Part shown: one piece after another, positions 10,701-18,465 of the stretch | Numbering within the stretch: the first letter of the stretch is position 1 | Layout: every line of letters begins with the position of its first letter | Origin: Bacteroidota bacterium | GTDB taxonomy: Bacteria; Bacteroidota; Bacteroidia; Chitinophagales; Chitinophagaceae | Direction of reading: 5' to 3' | Assembly (NCBI GenBank): GCA_030706635.1 | Contig: JAUZOD010000002.1 | Span: forward strand, 62,001-126,000 | DNA: 64,000 bases | Made by a program: the position numbers and the translations under genes | Notes under the pieces: generated by a model | Database searches by the model: none | Seen by the model: only the letters and a program-made list of their open reading frames with translations | What the model was told of the DNA's origin: nothing

Positions 10701-11460
10701 CTCCTTCGGAAAATTGGTAGGTATGCGGAATGCTTTCTTTAACGTCTCCTGCGGATGTATGCACCGTCAGCTGGCGGCTTTTGATCGTGAGTTTGTCCAC
10801 CCCGGAATATTTCATCAGAATATCGTCCGGATTGCCCCCTGGATGAATGACCAGGTCATACTTCAGACTTCCATTTTCTGTATAATACCGTAAATCAATA
10901 TTCGGATATATGTTTTTATAGACAACGGCCTGGTAAATTTTACAATGGGAAGTCCATTTGGACGCGTCATTGCCAATGAAATAATTATTATAGGTATCCA
11001 GTGGTTTATCCCCCGAAATCTCTACACGGTCGAGGCTGTTTACAAATTCAACCTGGTATAACTGGGAGTGCATGATCAGGTTGCCCGCGGAAGGCGGCGG
11101 TTGTTGCACATTGCCTCCGCCATTTTTCCCACCGTATACAGGTGCCGCGTATCTGAAGGAATTTGTCTCTGTCGCCGGTGCTTTGGTTGCTGCGCCACCT
11201 GTACTGCTTCCCGCTGGGGAAGCATCTCCGTGCATGGAAACGCGAAGGGCATTCATGTCGGCTGGTCGCTGAAGCAGTACGGAAAAGCCATGCTTCCTTA
11301 AGAAAAAATTACCATTGGGAATATCCGATCTGAAGTTCATGGCGGTATCCCACTGACCCTTGTTTTCAACAAATTCCAGGTTGCCCAGATCCATTTGAGC
11401 CCAGGCCTGCGGCGCAGATGCGGAAAACAGAATCAATAAAATGAGTAATTGCTTTTGCAA
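7711..11460 (-). CDS. Giant T9SS-secreted protein, tandem paralog B of the same architecture
   Basis: A 1,249-residue protein with the same plan as its neighbour: signal peptide (1-21, ending PQAWAQ), ENKGQWD domain, SBBP-type propeller, four PKD domains (WNFGDGSPDT, WDFGDGSRAPG, WNFGDGGVSTD, WLFGDGDST) and gliding C-terminal domain (LLDVPNAFTPGRFGENSI..., ending ITLIR). Long blocks match paralog A nearly word for word (YDSSGCVPLDVLF, TSLAGQQFFWNFGDG, ICAN), so this is a tandem duplication. A roughly 40-residue Gly/Pro/Ala-rich insertion (about 78-125, GGKNGGGNVQQPPP) in the N-terminal domain is absent from paralog A. The start is TTG at 11458-11460; no in-frame ATG lies upstream or within the signal peptide. 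It lies 23 bases downstream of recG. Confidence 0.88.
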   Translation of the reverse strand: MQKQLLILLILFSASAPQAWAQMDLGNLEFVENKGQWDTAMNFRSDIPNGNFFLRKHGFSVLLQRPADMNALRVSMHGDASPAGSSTGGAATKAPATETNSFRYAAPVYGGKNGGGNVQQPPPSAGNLIMHSQLYQVEFVNSLDRVEISGDKPLDTYNNYFIGNDASKWTSHCKIYQAVVYKNIYPNIDLRYYTENGSLKYDLVIHPGGNPDDILMKYSGVDKLTIKSRQLTVHTSAGDVKESIPHTYQFSEGGNKDLDCKYEAGPGNTIRFRLSGYSKSATIIIDPTLVFSTFTGSHSDNWGYTATYDADGNFYSGSIVLNSIPNDAGNGFLASPGAFQTQFHGGDNTDGIYEYDISIMKFSSNGVRRLYGTYLGGSGNEQPHSLVADEAGNLVIAGRTSSPDFPTVSTATGKDVLQGGYDILLVKLNAAGTNLIGSRLIGGSSNDGVNIAPKYSNNIVPMGQSSLRLNYGDDGRSEVILDNADNVYLASCTQSTDFFLTPNAFQKTNAGMQDGVFIKTNADLSTILASTYLGGNSNDAAFALALNPTNNDVYIAGGTSSNNFPGTANGTVISATYNGAIDGFLSIVSNDGSTLRKTSYLGTTGTEVLYGVQFDNLGFPYIMGTTTGDWPIINAAFSQAKGKQFIAKLKPDISAYVYSTVFGKGAPYPDISPTAFLVDRCQNVYVAGWGGGIETEGGGPDPAVYHNSKTTGLTVTKDAIKATTDGDDFYFFVMKRDAASQLYGSFFGQDGGLGDHVDGGTSRFDKQGIIYEAICANCYGLGSFPTTPGTWSPRNGTGANGCNLAAVKIAFNFAGVVADARSIINGRYDSSGCVPLDVLFTDTIHNAKTYIWNFGDGSPDTTTSAFQVVHTFLTVGTYRVRLIAIDSTTCNISDTAYVDIRVRSDKAKLDFDITKLPPCQSLNYQFDNVSTPPFGKPFLPGDFTWDFGDGSRAPGTNRVTHSYAAAGAYQVKLILLDTNFCNSPDSVTKTLRVSPVVKAQFDVPDGCTPYTAVFNNTSLAGQQFFWNFGDGGVSTDMDPIHTYADTGTYTISLLVIDSNTCNIKDSATRTIVVRSKPNAAFTTQPVPPVYNTPTIFTNNSAGGSQYIWLFGDGDSTLKNSADTTQHQYQETGSFNACLIAMNQFGCSDTVCHPVDALINPLLDVPNAFTPGRFGENSIVRVRGFGITHMNWKIYNRWGQVVFQSNNPDYGWDGTFKGVPQPMDVYAYTLDATFFDGKKTAKKGDITLIR

Positions 11461-11483
11461 TCTTATTGTTTTGACGGAATGAT

Positions 11484-13598
11484 TTAAGAAATCCTACTCC
11501 AGACTGTTTTACCCCTTTCCTGCATCAGTTGACCTCGCAGAAGGGCGTGATCAGCCAGTTGAAGCTCAGGGTCCTCAGCCAGTACCCGATCCGCGGAACG
11601 AATCGCCTGCTGAAGGATATTCTTGTCTCTGACAATATCCGCCAGTTTGAAATCCAGTATTCCGCTTTGTCTCGTACCTGCAATATCGCCTGGTCCACGA
11701 AGCTCCATATCTTTTTCCGCAATCCGGAATCCATCTGTAGTTTCGCACATAATGTTTAAACGTTCCCTCGCATCCTTACCTAGCTTATTGCCCGATAACA
11801 GGATGCAAAAGCTTTGTTCATTTCCACGGCCAACCCGTCCGCGCAGCTGATGCAATTGAGAAAGGCCGAATTTTTCGGCGCTTTCAATCAACATCACACT
11901 CGCATTGGGGATATTCACACCTACTTCAACTACTGTTGTGGCCACCATGATCTGGGTTTCCCCGGATATAAAACGTTTCATGTTGGTTTCTCTCACTATT
12001 GGTTTCTGGCGCCCGTGTACCATACTAATGTAATACGGTGGTTCAGGAAAGTAGGCCTTCACATTTTCGTATCCTTTCAGGAGGTTTTCGTAATCGAGTT
12101 TCTCGGATTCTTCAATAAGGGGAAAAATAATGTAGGCCTGCCTGCCTTTTTTAATTTCGTCCTTAATGAAATCCATCACTTTTGGCCTGTTATATTCATA
12201 ACGCTGCACGGTTCTCACGGGTTGCCTTCCGGGTGGAAGCTCGTCGATTATGCTATAGTCCAGGTCATTATAAGCAGTCATGGCCAGGGTCCGGGGGATT
12301 GGTGTTGCCGTCATCACCAGCACGTGCGGCGGAATGCCTGCTTTTTTCCACAATTTGGCCCTCTGCGCCACCCCAAACCGATGCTGTTCGTCAATGATGG
12401 CCAATCCCAGATTCCGGAATTGAACGGCATCTTCGATGATGGCATGGGTTCCGATTAGGATGTTCAGGGAACCCGACGCCAGTTCGTGCAGTATTTTTTT
12501 TCTGGCAGCGCTTTTAACCGTTCCGGTTAAAAGCGCAACGGATATCGGCAGATCCTTCAATAATTCCCGGAAGTGGTCTGCGTGTTGCCTGCTGAGAATT
12601 TCGGTAGGCGCCAGCAGACAGCTTTGAAATCCGTTATCGGCTGCCAGCAGCATGGTCAGGAGGGCAACCATGGTCTTTCCGCTGCCCACATCCCCCTGCA
12701 GGAGCCTGTTCATCTGTTTCCCGGTGGCTGTGTCTCTCCGGATCTCTTTCAATACCCTTTTCTGGGCGCCGGTAAGTTCAAACGGAAGTACCTTCGAATA
12801 GAATTCATTGAACAGCGGACCGACCTGCTCAAAAACAACCCCCCTGGAATTTTTTTGCCGCTGGGATTTGATCATGCCAGTTCTTATCTGGTTCAGGAAC
12901 ATTTCGTCAAATTTCAGCCGGTTCAGGCTGTCCAGATAAGCAGCCGGACTGGCCGGGAAATGAATATCCTTAAAAGCTTGAAAACGTGGTGTCAGACTCA
13001 GGGATTCCAGGATTTGGCCAGGCAAAAATTCCGGAATATCATTTTCCCTGAGCTGGGAAAACAGCTGGTGGGTGAACTTTGATAACTGACGGCCTCCCAA
13101 TCCGCGGGCCTTAAGCTTCTCCGTGCTTGGGTAAACAGGTTGCAAAGGGAAAGCTTCAGGGCCTTTCTCCTGGGTAAAGGATTCCATTTCCGGGTGCGTG
13201 AGCTGCGGCTCGCCATTAAAGAAACTCAATTTTCCATAAACCAGGTAACGGAAACCCGGGTTAAGCGTTCTTTGCATCCAGCTAATACTCTGAAACCAGA
13301 CAAGCTGGAGAGATCCGGTGGCATCTTTAATTTCGGATACAAGCCGCCTGGTCCGACCCTCTCCCAGGATATTTAATGCGCCCAGGATTCCGGCTATCTG
13401 AATGAATTCTGTGCCGGCAGAAATTTCATTGATGGTATTAATCCGGGATTTGTCAACATGGCGGTAGGGATAGAATTCCAGCAGATCCCGGAAGCTGGAA
13501 ATTTGCAATTCTTTCCGGAGCATGTCGGCCCGGTGGGGCCCTACTCCTTTAAGGTACTCAATTGGGCTTGCTAATATCTTTGGGAAGATCCTGCTCAT
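11484..13598 (-). CDS. recG: ATP-dependent DNA helicase RecG
   Basis: A 704-residue protein of standard RecG length. It has the N-terminal wedge region (YLKGVGPHRADMLRKEL, FYPYRH, then an OB-fold segment), helicase motif I LLQGDVGSGKT (about 300), motif II DEQHRFG (about 400), motif III TATPIPRTLAM, and motif VI QLRGRVGRG near 600, followed by the RecG C-terminal segment (IAEKDMELRGPGDIAGTRQSG). RecG remodels stalled replication forks and branched intermediates in the cytoplasm. The start is the ATG at 13596-13598 (MSRIFPKILASPIEYL). A perfect -7 element TAAATTTG (13610-13617, minus strand) lies 11 bases upstream of the ATG. Confidence 0.97.
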   Translation of the reverse strand: MSRIFPKILASPIEYLKGVGPHRADMLRKELQISSFRDLLEFYPYRHVDKSRINTINEISAGTEFIQIAGILGALNILGEGRTRRLVSEIKDATGSLQLVWFQSISWMQRTLNPGFRYLVYGKLSFFNGEPQLTHPEMESFTQEKGPEAFPLQPVYPSTEKLKARGLGGRQLSKFTHQLFSQLRENDIPEFLPGQILESLSLTPRFQAFKDIHFPASPAAYLDSLNRLKFDEMFLNQIRTGMIKSQRQKNSRGVVFEQVGPLFNEFYSKVLPFELTGAQKRVLKEIRRDTATGKQMNRLLQGDVGSGKTMVALLTMLLAADNGFQSCLLAPTEILSRQHADHFRELLKDLPISVALLTGTVKSAARKKILHELASGSLNILIGTHAIIEDAVQFRNLGLAIIDEQHRFGVAQRAKLWKKAGIPPHVLVMTATPIPRTLAMTAYNDLDYSIIDELPPGRQPVRTVQRYEYNRPKVMDFIKDEIKKGRQAYIIFPLIEESEKLDYENLLKGYENVKAYFPEPPYYISMVHGRQKPIVRETNMKRFISGETQIMVATTVVEVGVNIPNASVMLIESAEKFGLSQLHQLRGRVGRGNEQSFCILLSGNKLGKDARERLNIMCETTDGFRIAEKDMELRGPGDIAGTRQSGILDFKLADIVRDKNILQQAIRSADRVLAEDPELQLADHALLRGQLMQERGKTVWSRIS

Positions 13599-13609
13599 GC
13601 GGGTAGTTG

Positions 13610-13617
13610 CAAATTTA
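13610..13617 (-). promoter_or_regulatory. Candidate -7 promoter element for recG
   Basis: On the minus strand this reads TAAATTTG, matching the Bacteroidota -7 consensus TAnnTTTG, 11 bases before the recG ATG. No TTG lies at the usual 17-23 base distance upstream, so support is partial. If used, the mRNA leader would be only a few bases long. Confidence 0.35.
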
Positions 13618-13696
13618 GTTCAATTCCGCTGAGATGGGGTTTCCTGCCTTGCAATAAAGGGATTATGATTGTATCTTGTCTGAAGATTTTCCTTTG

Positions 13697-14593
13697 ATGA
13701 AATATTATTTTAAGCTCCTGCGGCCCAGAGACTGGGTAAAGAATCTTTTTTTAATCATCCCCTCGTTTTTTGCCGGTCAGATTTACCCTCTCCTTCGCTC
13801 TGAGCATATGCTTTTCGGATTTATATCTTTTTGCTGTTTTGCCAGCTGTATCTATATTATCAACGATTACCGCGATATCGAAGAAGACCGCAGGCATCCG
13901 GTAAAGTCAAAAAGACCTCTGGCTTCCGGCAAGGTGAAAAAGCCGGTGGCGGTTATTATTGGTGTTTTTATTTTGGTATTGGGAACCGGTTTGGCTCTTT
14001 TGGCTGATCATAGTTTCAAATTTCTCTTTATCCTGGGCGTGTATTTTTTTATAAACCTGGCCTATTCGTTCGGGCTGAAAAATATTGCCATCATTGATAT
14101 CCTAATCCTGGCAACGGGGTTTGTGCTGCGAGTAAAAGGAGGAGCGATCATAGCCCAGGTAGACACTTCTGCCTGGCTGATCATCATGACCTTCCTGTTA
14201 TCCTTATTTATGGCGATTGCCAAAAGACGGGATGATCTTTTATTGACAGGGGCTACGGGCACGGAGATGCGGAAATCCATAAGCGGGTATAATCTCGATT
14301 TTCTGGACACCATGACGGGACTATTCAGCGCCATTATTATCGTTGCTTATATTAACTATACCGTTTCGGAGGCCACCATTACCCGGCTGGGTACTTACCG
14401 CCTGTATTATACAAGTCTTTTTGTGATTGCCGGCGTGATGCGTTACCTGCAGATCACTTTTGTTCAGAAAAAATCGGGCTCTCCCACTGATATTTTATAT
14501 AAGGACGTCTTTATACAGATTACGATTGCTCTTTGGATCCTCAGCTTTTTCGTGATTTTATATTTAAAGGATATTACAATATTTAAAAGATGA
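13697..14593 (+). CDS. UbiA-family prenyltransferase, probable polyprenyl-phosphate phosphoribosyltransferase (DPPR synthase-like)
   Basis: A 298-residue membrane protein with about eight or nine hydrophobic helices. It opens MKYYFKLLRPRDWVKNLF and has the first aspartate-rich motif NDYRDIEEDRRHPVKSKRP and the second region YSFGLKNIAIIDI..ATGFVLR. This N-D-x-x-D-x-x-x-D-x-x-H-P-x-K-x-x-R-P pattern is typical of the branch that transfers 5-phosphoribose from PRPP to polyprenyl phosphate (Rv3806c in mycobacteria), rather than quinone- or heme-synthesis UbiA enzymes. I chose the ATG at 13697; an in-frame TTG at 13676 would add seven residues. The stop overlaps the next ATG by 4 bases (ATGA), so it is the first gene of a coupled operon with DprE1-like and DprE2-like enzymes. 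Lipid donor and pentose product are inferred from context. Confidence 0.85.
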   Translation: MKYYFKLLRPRDWVKNLFLIIPSFFAGQIYPLLRSEHMLFGFISFCCFASCIYIINDYRDIEEDRRHPVKSKRPLASGKVKKPVAVIIGVFILVLGTGLALLADHSFKFLFILGVYFFINLAYSFGLKNIAIIDILILATGFVLRVKGGAIIAQVDTSAWLIIMTFLLSLFMAIAKRRDDLLLTGATGTEMRKSISGYNLDFLDTMTGLFSAIIIVAYINYTVSEATITRLGTYRLYYTSLFVIAGVMRYLQITFVQKKSGSPTDILYKDVFIQITIALWILSFFVILYLKDITIFKR

Positions 14594-15924
14594 AGAAGCG
14601 GATTGCAAACTGGGGCAATTATCCGGTGGTGGAAAGTAATGAAGAAACTTTTTCCTTCCCGGACCAGCTGAATCAGTTGCTGGACGAGCAGACTGCTTTT
14701 ATTCCCCGGGGGAATGGCCGCTGTTATGGGGATGCATCTCTTGCCCCGCGAACCATCTCCACCTTAAAATACAACAAAATCCTGTCTTTCGATATCAGCA
14801 CCGGAATTTTTGAATGTCAGAGCGGTCTTACCCTGGATCAGATTCTGGAAGTGATCGTTCCGAAAGGATGGTTTCTGCCCGTCACTCCCGGAACAAAATT
14901 TATTACCGTGGGCGGTGCCGTGGCCAGTGACGTACATGGGAAGAATCACCATATTGATGGTTCCTTTTCCAACCACATCCTGGAAATGGACATTGTGCTG
15001 GATTCCAAAGCCAGTATCACCTGCTCCCCGCAAAGTAATCAGGATCTTTTCGAGGCAACCTGTGGTGGTATGGGATTAACAGGCGTGATTACGAAAGTAA
15101 AATTTAAACTAAAGAAGATCGAAACTTCTTTCATCCGGCAAAAGCAAACCAAGGCGGCCAATCTGGAACAATTGATTCAACTTTTTGACGCCCATCAGCA
15201 TTTTACCTATTCTGTTGCCTGGATTGATTGTCTTAAGAAAGGTGCGCACTTCGGCCGCAGTATTCTGATGCTGGGTGAGCATGCTCATTTAACGGATCTG
15301 AATGAAAGGCAACGGCGGAACCCGCTTCAATTGCCAAGAAGAAAACAGATCAATTTCCCGTTCAACCTGCCTTCCTGGGTATTGAATGAAACGACCGTGA
15401 AAGCATTCAATTATCTTTTCTACGCTAAAAATTTCAAAAAGGAAATCAACACGGTTGTCTCCTATGAACCTTTTTTCTATCCGCTTGATGCCATTTTGCA
15501 TTGGAACCGGGGATATGGCAAGAAAGGATTTGTTCAGTATCAGTTCGTACTACCGCTGGAAGCGAAACAGGGACTGATTGAAATCCTGAGCAGAATCAGT
15601 GATAAAGGTTTGGGGTCTTTTTTGGCTGTGCTGAAAGTTTTTGGCAAACAGGAAAGCATCATTTCCTTTCCTAAAGAAGGATATACCCTGGCCCTCGATT
15701 TTCCAGTAAAACCAGGTCTGCTGGAGTTTCTGGATGAACTGGACCAGATTGTACTTCACTGTGGAGGCCGGTTGTACATGTCCAAAGATGCCCGAATGAA
15801 ACCCGAAGTGCTTCAAAGCGGTTATCCCGATCTCGGAAAATTTAAGGATATTGTCAGGAAATATAACCCGGAAGGACGGATTCATTCTCTTCAGTCCGAC
15901 AGGTTATTTTTAACATCTAACTGA
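14590..15924 (+). CDS. dprE1: FAD-dependent oxidase, DprE1-like (decaprenylphosphoryl-ribose 2-oxidase homolog)
   Basis: A 444-residue protein. The FAD-binding PCMH-type domain is clear: RGNGRCYGDAS (about 40-50), PVTPGTKFITVGGAVASDVHGKNHH (97-121, with the His-Gly-Lys-Asn-His loop) and TCGGMGLTG (157-165). The C-terminal substrate domain has YPLDAILHWNRGYG, FVQYQFVLPLEA, FPKEGYTLALDFPV (360-373) and GGRLYMSKDAR, with Lys399 matching the catalytic Lys of mycobacterial DprE1. The match to recalled M. tuberculosis DprE1 runs almost the whole length, so a simple gulonolactone-oxidase label would be too weak. The expected reaction is oxidation of the ribose 2'-OH of polyprenylphosphoryl-ribose. 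The reactive Cys of mycobacterial DprE1 (drug target residue 387) aligns with Ala368. It overlaps the gene before and is 5 bases from the gene after. Confidence 0.85.
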   Translation: MKKRIANWGNYPVVESNEETFSFPDQLNQLLDEQTAFIPRGNGRCYGDASLAPRTISTLKYNKILSFDISTGIFECQSGLTLDQILEVIVPKGWFLPVTPGTKFITVGGAVASDVHGKNHHIDGSFSNHILEMDIVLDSKASITCSPQSNQDLFEATCGGMGLTGVITKVKFKLKKIETSFIRQKQTKAANLEQLIQLFDAHQHFTYSVAWIDCLKKGAHFGRSILMLGEHAHLTDLNERQRRNPLQLPRRKQINFPFNLPSWVLNETTVKAFNYLFYAKNFKKEINTVVSYEPFFYPLDAILHWNRGYGKKGFVQYQFVLPLEAKQGLIEILSRISDKGLGSFLAVLKVFGKQESIISFPKEGYTLALDFPVKPGLLEFLDELDQIVLHCGGRLYMSKDARMKPEVLQSGYPDLGKFKDIVRKYNPEGRIHSLQSDRLFLTSN

Positions 15925-15929
15925 TATTC

Positions 15930-16661
15930 ATGTCAACTGTTCTCATACTGGGCGCCACTTCCGATATCGGAATGGCCCTGGCTAAAAAGTTTGCTTCTCA
16001 AAAATTCGACGTGCAGCTGGCGGCCCGCAGGCCGGAACTATTGGAGCCGTTGCAGTCCGATATCTCCATCCGCTACGGCATAACCAGTACGCTTCATGCC
16101 TTTGATGCGTTGAAATACGGAGAGCATGCTTCTTTCTTTAATTCCCTGTCCCCGTGTCCAGATGTTACCGTGAGCGTTTTTGGTATTCTTGATGAGGAAG
16201 ACCTGGCTTTCGATGATTGGTTTGTTGCAGAAAGGATGATCAATACCAATTATTCGGGTGCCGTTTCCATACTCAACCAGGTAGCGCGGAGTTATATCTC
16301 CAGGCAAAGGGGAACAATTATTGGAATCAGTTCTGTTGCCGGCGATCGTGGCCGAGCGAGTAAGCTCATTTACGCGAGTTCTAAAGCTGGCTTCACTGCT
16401 TATCTTGCGGGGCTCAGGAATAAGTGTTTTAAGGAAAATGTGCACGTCATGACGGTGCAGCCGGGATTTGTTTATACTAAGATGACAGAGAATCTATCAT
16501 TACCAAGGCCGATAACCTCCACTCCGGAAGAAGTGGCCGGGATCATTTACAAAGCATATCAGAAAAAAAAGAATGTGGTATACGTAAAATGGTTCTGGAG
16601 ATACATCATGCTCATCATTAAGAATATTCCGGAATTCCAGTTTAAAAAGATGAAGTTGTGA
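15930..16661 (+). CDS. dprE2: Short-chain dehydrogenase, DprE2-like (keto-pentose reductase of DPA pathway)
   Basis: A 243-residue SDR protein. It has the cofactor loop LILGATSDIG (about 5-14), VFGILDEED in place of the NNAG region (as in DprE2), catalytic Ser in GISSVAGDRG (about 130), the YxxxK pair in YASSKAG (about 148-154), and PGFVYTKM. Its C-terminus (FWRYIMLIIKNIPEFQFKK) strongly resembles the recalled end of mycobacterial DprE2 (FRYVMMVLRHIPRSIFRK), which is membrane-associated and works with DprE1 as an epimerase pair. Expected role: NADH-dependent reduction of the 2'-keto intermediate to the arabino configuration. The last codons overlap the GTG start of the HAD gene. Confidence 0.85.
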   Translation: MSTVLILGATSDIGMALAKKFASQKFDVQLAARRPELLEPLQSDISIRYGITSTLHAFDALKYGEHASFFNSLSPCPDVTVSVFGILDEEDLAFDDWFVAERMINTNYSGAVSILNQVARSYISRQRGTIIGISSVAGDRGRASKLIYASSKAGFTAYLAGLRNKCFKENVHVMTVQPGFVYTKMTENLSLPRPITSTPEEVAGIIYKAYQKKKNVVYVKWFWRYIMLIIKNIPEFQFKKMKL

Positions 16662-17263
16662 GTGATTGCAAAAAAATCGCTTTTTTTGATTTTGATGGAA
16701 CCATTACCAGGAAGGATACCCTCTTGGAGGTCATCCGGTTTCAAAAGGGGAGATATTCCTTTTATAAGGGGTTTTTATGGACCGGACCAACACTGATTGC
16801 CTACAAACTGAAATTAATTTCAAACGAGGTTGCCAAACAGAAAATACTGAAGTATTTTTTTGCCGGAATGGAAGAATCCGTTTTTCAGAATGCTTGTGAT
16901 GGCTTTGCCGAAACCCGGCTTCCAGCTTTGATCCGCACGGGCGCTTTGAATGAAATCAGCAAGTTGAAAGCTGCCGGTGTGGAGGTCGTGATCGTTTCGG
17001 CATCTGCGGGCAACTGGATTAGGCGGTGGAGCGACAGCCTTTCACTGGAACTGATTTCTACTTCACTCGAAATAATAAATGACCGGATCACCGGCCGCCT
17101 GAAAGGCAGGAATTGCTATGGTGCTGAAAAAGTCCGTCGTATCCGGGAAAGATGGAACCTGGATGAATTCGGAGAAATATATGCCTATGGTGATACGGAG
17201 GGAGACCAGCCGATGCTTGCCCTTGCAACAAAGTCATATTACAAGCCTTTCAGAAACGAATGA
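16658..17263 (+). CDS. HAD-superfamily phosphatase (subfamily IB), probable lipid-linked pentose-phosphate phosphatase
   Basis: A 201-residue cytoplasmic protein with all four HAD motifs: FFDFDGTIT (nucleophile and acid/base Asp near 10 and 12), VSASAGNW (motif II), the Lys in GAEKVRR (motif III) and YGDTEGDQPML (motif IV). The start is GTG at 16658, overlapping the stop of the SDR gene by 4 bases (GTGA), and its own stop overlaps the next ATG (ATGA). In this pathway the 5-phosphate of polyprenylphosphoryl-5-phosphoribose must be removed before DprE1 acts; mycobacteria are thought to use an unrelated PAP2-type enzyme. Position suggests that this HAD enzyme does that job here. This is inference; a SerB-like or other phosphatase role remains possible. 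Confidence 0.82.
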   Translation: MSDCKKIAFFDFDGTITRKDTLLEVIRFQKGRYSFYKGFLWTGPTLIAYKLKLISNEVAKQKILKYFFAGMEESVFQNACDGFAETRLPALIRTGALNEISKLKAAGVEVVIVSASAGNWIRRWSDSLSLELISTSLEIINDRITGRLKGRNCYGAEKVRRIRERWNLDEFGEIYAYGDTEGDQPMLALATKSYYKPFRNE

Positions 17264-18465
17264 ACATACTCAGTCACATATCTTATTTCATCAGCGGCTT
17301 CCTCTTTATTTACCTGGCGGCGAATACGGCTTATCTTTTTGTAATTGCTATTTGCGGACGACTGATTTCCGGAAAGAAATTTGCCACTCATCCGGATAAG
17401 AAGAAGATCGCGGTTCTGATTCCCTGTTATAAGGAGGATCTGATTATTACGGATACCGCTCTGCGTGCTGCGGGCCATGACTATCCGAAAGACCGGTTTA
17501 CGGTAATCGTTATAGCAGATAAGCTTAAGCCGGCTACGTTAACCAGGCTAAGGCAGATACCGGTGCAGGTGCTCGAAGTGGATCTGAATATGAAATCACG
17601 CTCCCTGCACGCCGGCCTCGAGGCCCTTAGGGGAACGGATACTGAGATTGTGATGATTCTGGACGCGGATAATATCATGGGCCCGGAATGTCTTGAAAAA
17701 GTGAATTCCGCTTTCCATAGCCATTGTCTGGCTGTTCAATGTCACCGTACGGCAAAAAACAAAAACACGTCAATTGCGTGGCTTGATGCGATGAGCGAAG
17801 AGATCAATATCAATCTTTTTCGCAGAGGACCAGCCGCGCTGGGATTATCGGCCGCTCCGATCGGTTCCGGAATGGCCTTTGATTTCACTTTGATCAGGGA
17901 TATATTTTCCACAGCGGAAATACTTCAGAATCCGGGAGAAGACCGTGAAATTGACATGCAACTCATGTTTCGTAAGATTAAAATGGAATTTATTGATGAG
18001 GCCATGGTTTACGATGAAAAAGTAGCCAGTGAAATGGTTTTTGAAAAACAGCGGGTTCGTTGGCTGGAGGCGCAGGTGAATCACCTGCGAAGGTTTTTTC
18101 ATGGAGATATGAAAGCAGCCCCGAAGACCATTCTCTATTATAATAAGTTCTTTCAGAATCTGCTGTTGCCGCGTATACTCACGCTGACAGTTTTTTGTCT
18201 TATTATTATTTTGCTGCTGATTCAGGCCCTGTTGCCGGTCCATATTCTTTTTCCCGGAAGGCCGGTCTGGATCGGACTGATGAGCGTTTATTTTTTTGCT
18301 CTCTTTATCTCCATACCCGGCGTCTTTTACAGCATGAACACCCTCAGTGCCCTGGGTCAACTGCCGGTATTGATGCTTGCGATGATCAGGGCATTAATGC
18401 AAATCAAAAAAAAGCGCACAGAATTTATTCATACGCCGAAGACATTTAAGGAGGGAGAGAATTGA
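17260..18465 (+). CDS. Membrane glycosyltransferase, family 2 (BcsA/chitin-synthase-like fold)
   Basis: A 401-residue protein. Residues 5-35 form an N-terminal membrane helix, then a GT-A domain with IAVLIPCYKED, ILDADN (metal-binding D-x-D, about 135), GEDREIDMQL (acceptor-side acidic residues) and QRVRW (the QxxRW motif of processive enzymes). Three hydrophobic stretches follow (about 305-380). This is the layout of family-2 enzymes that link synthesis to membrane translocation. It is the last gene of the five-gene overlapping operon beginning at 13697, so it may use or modify the pentose lipid made by that operon. Classical DPA-dependent transferases are GT-C enzymes, however, so the donor is uncertain. 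The stop codon TGA lies inside the left arm of the inverted repeat at 18459-18580. Confidence 0.82.
   Translation: MNILSHISYFISGFLFIYLAANTAYLFVIAICGRLISGKKFATHPDKKKIAVLIPCYKEDLIITDTALRAAGHDYPKDRFTVIVIADKLKPATLTRLRQIPVQVLEVDLNMKSRSLHAGLEALRGTDTEIVMILDADNIMGPECLEKVNSAFHSHCLAVQCHRTAKNKNTSIAWLDAMSEEININLFRRGPAALGLSAAPIGSGMAFDFTLIRDIFSTAEILQNPGEDREIDMQLMFRKIKMEFIDEAMVYDEKVASEMVFEKQRVRWLEAQVNHLRRFFHGDMKAAPKTILYYNKFFQNLLLPRILTLTVFCLIIILLLIQALLPVHILFPGRPVWIGLMSVYFFALFISIPGVFYSMNTLSALGQLPVLMLAMIRALMQIKKKRTEFIHTPKTFKEGEN

Noticed and set aside
13676-13696. TTG start for the UbiA-type gene
   Set aside because: The ATG at 13697 gives the usual family start (KLLRPRDWVKN); the seven extra residues have no family match.
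14590-15924. Label as L-gulonolactone oxidase
   Set aside because: Full-length agreement with DprE1, including the C-terminal substrate domain and the operon partners, is much better.
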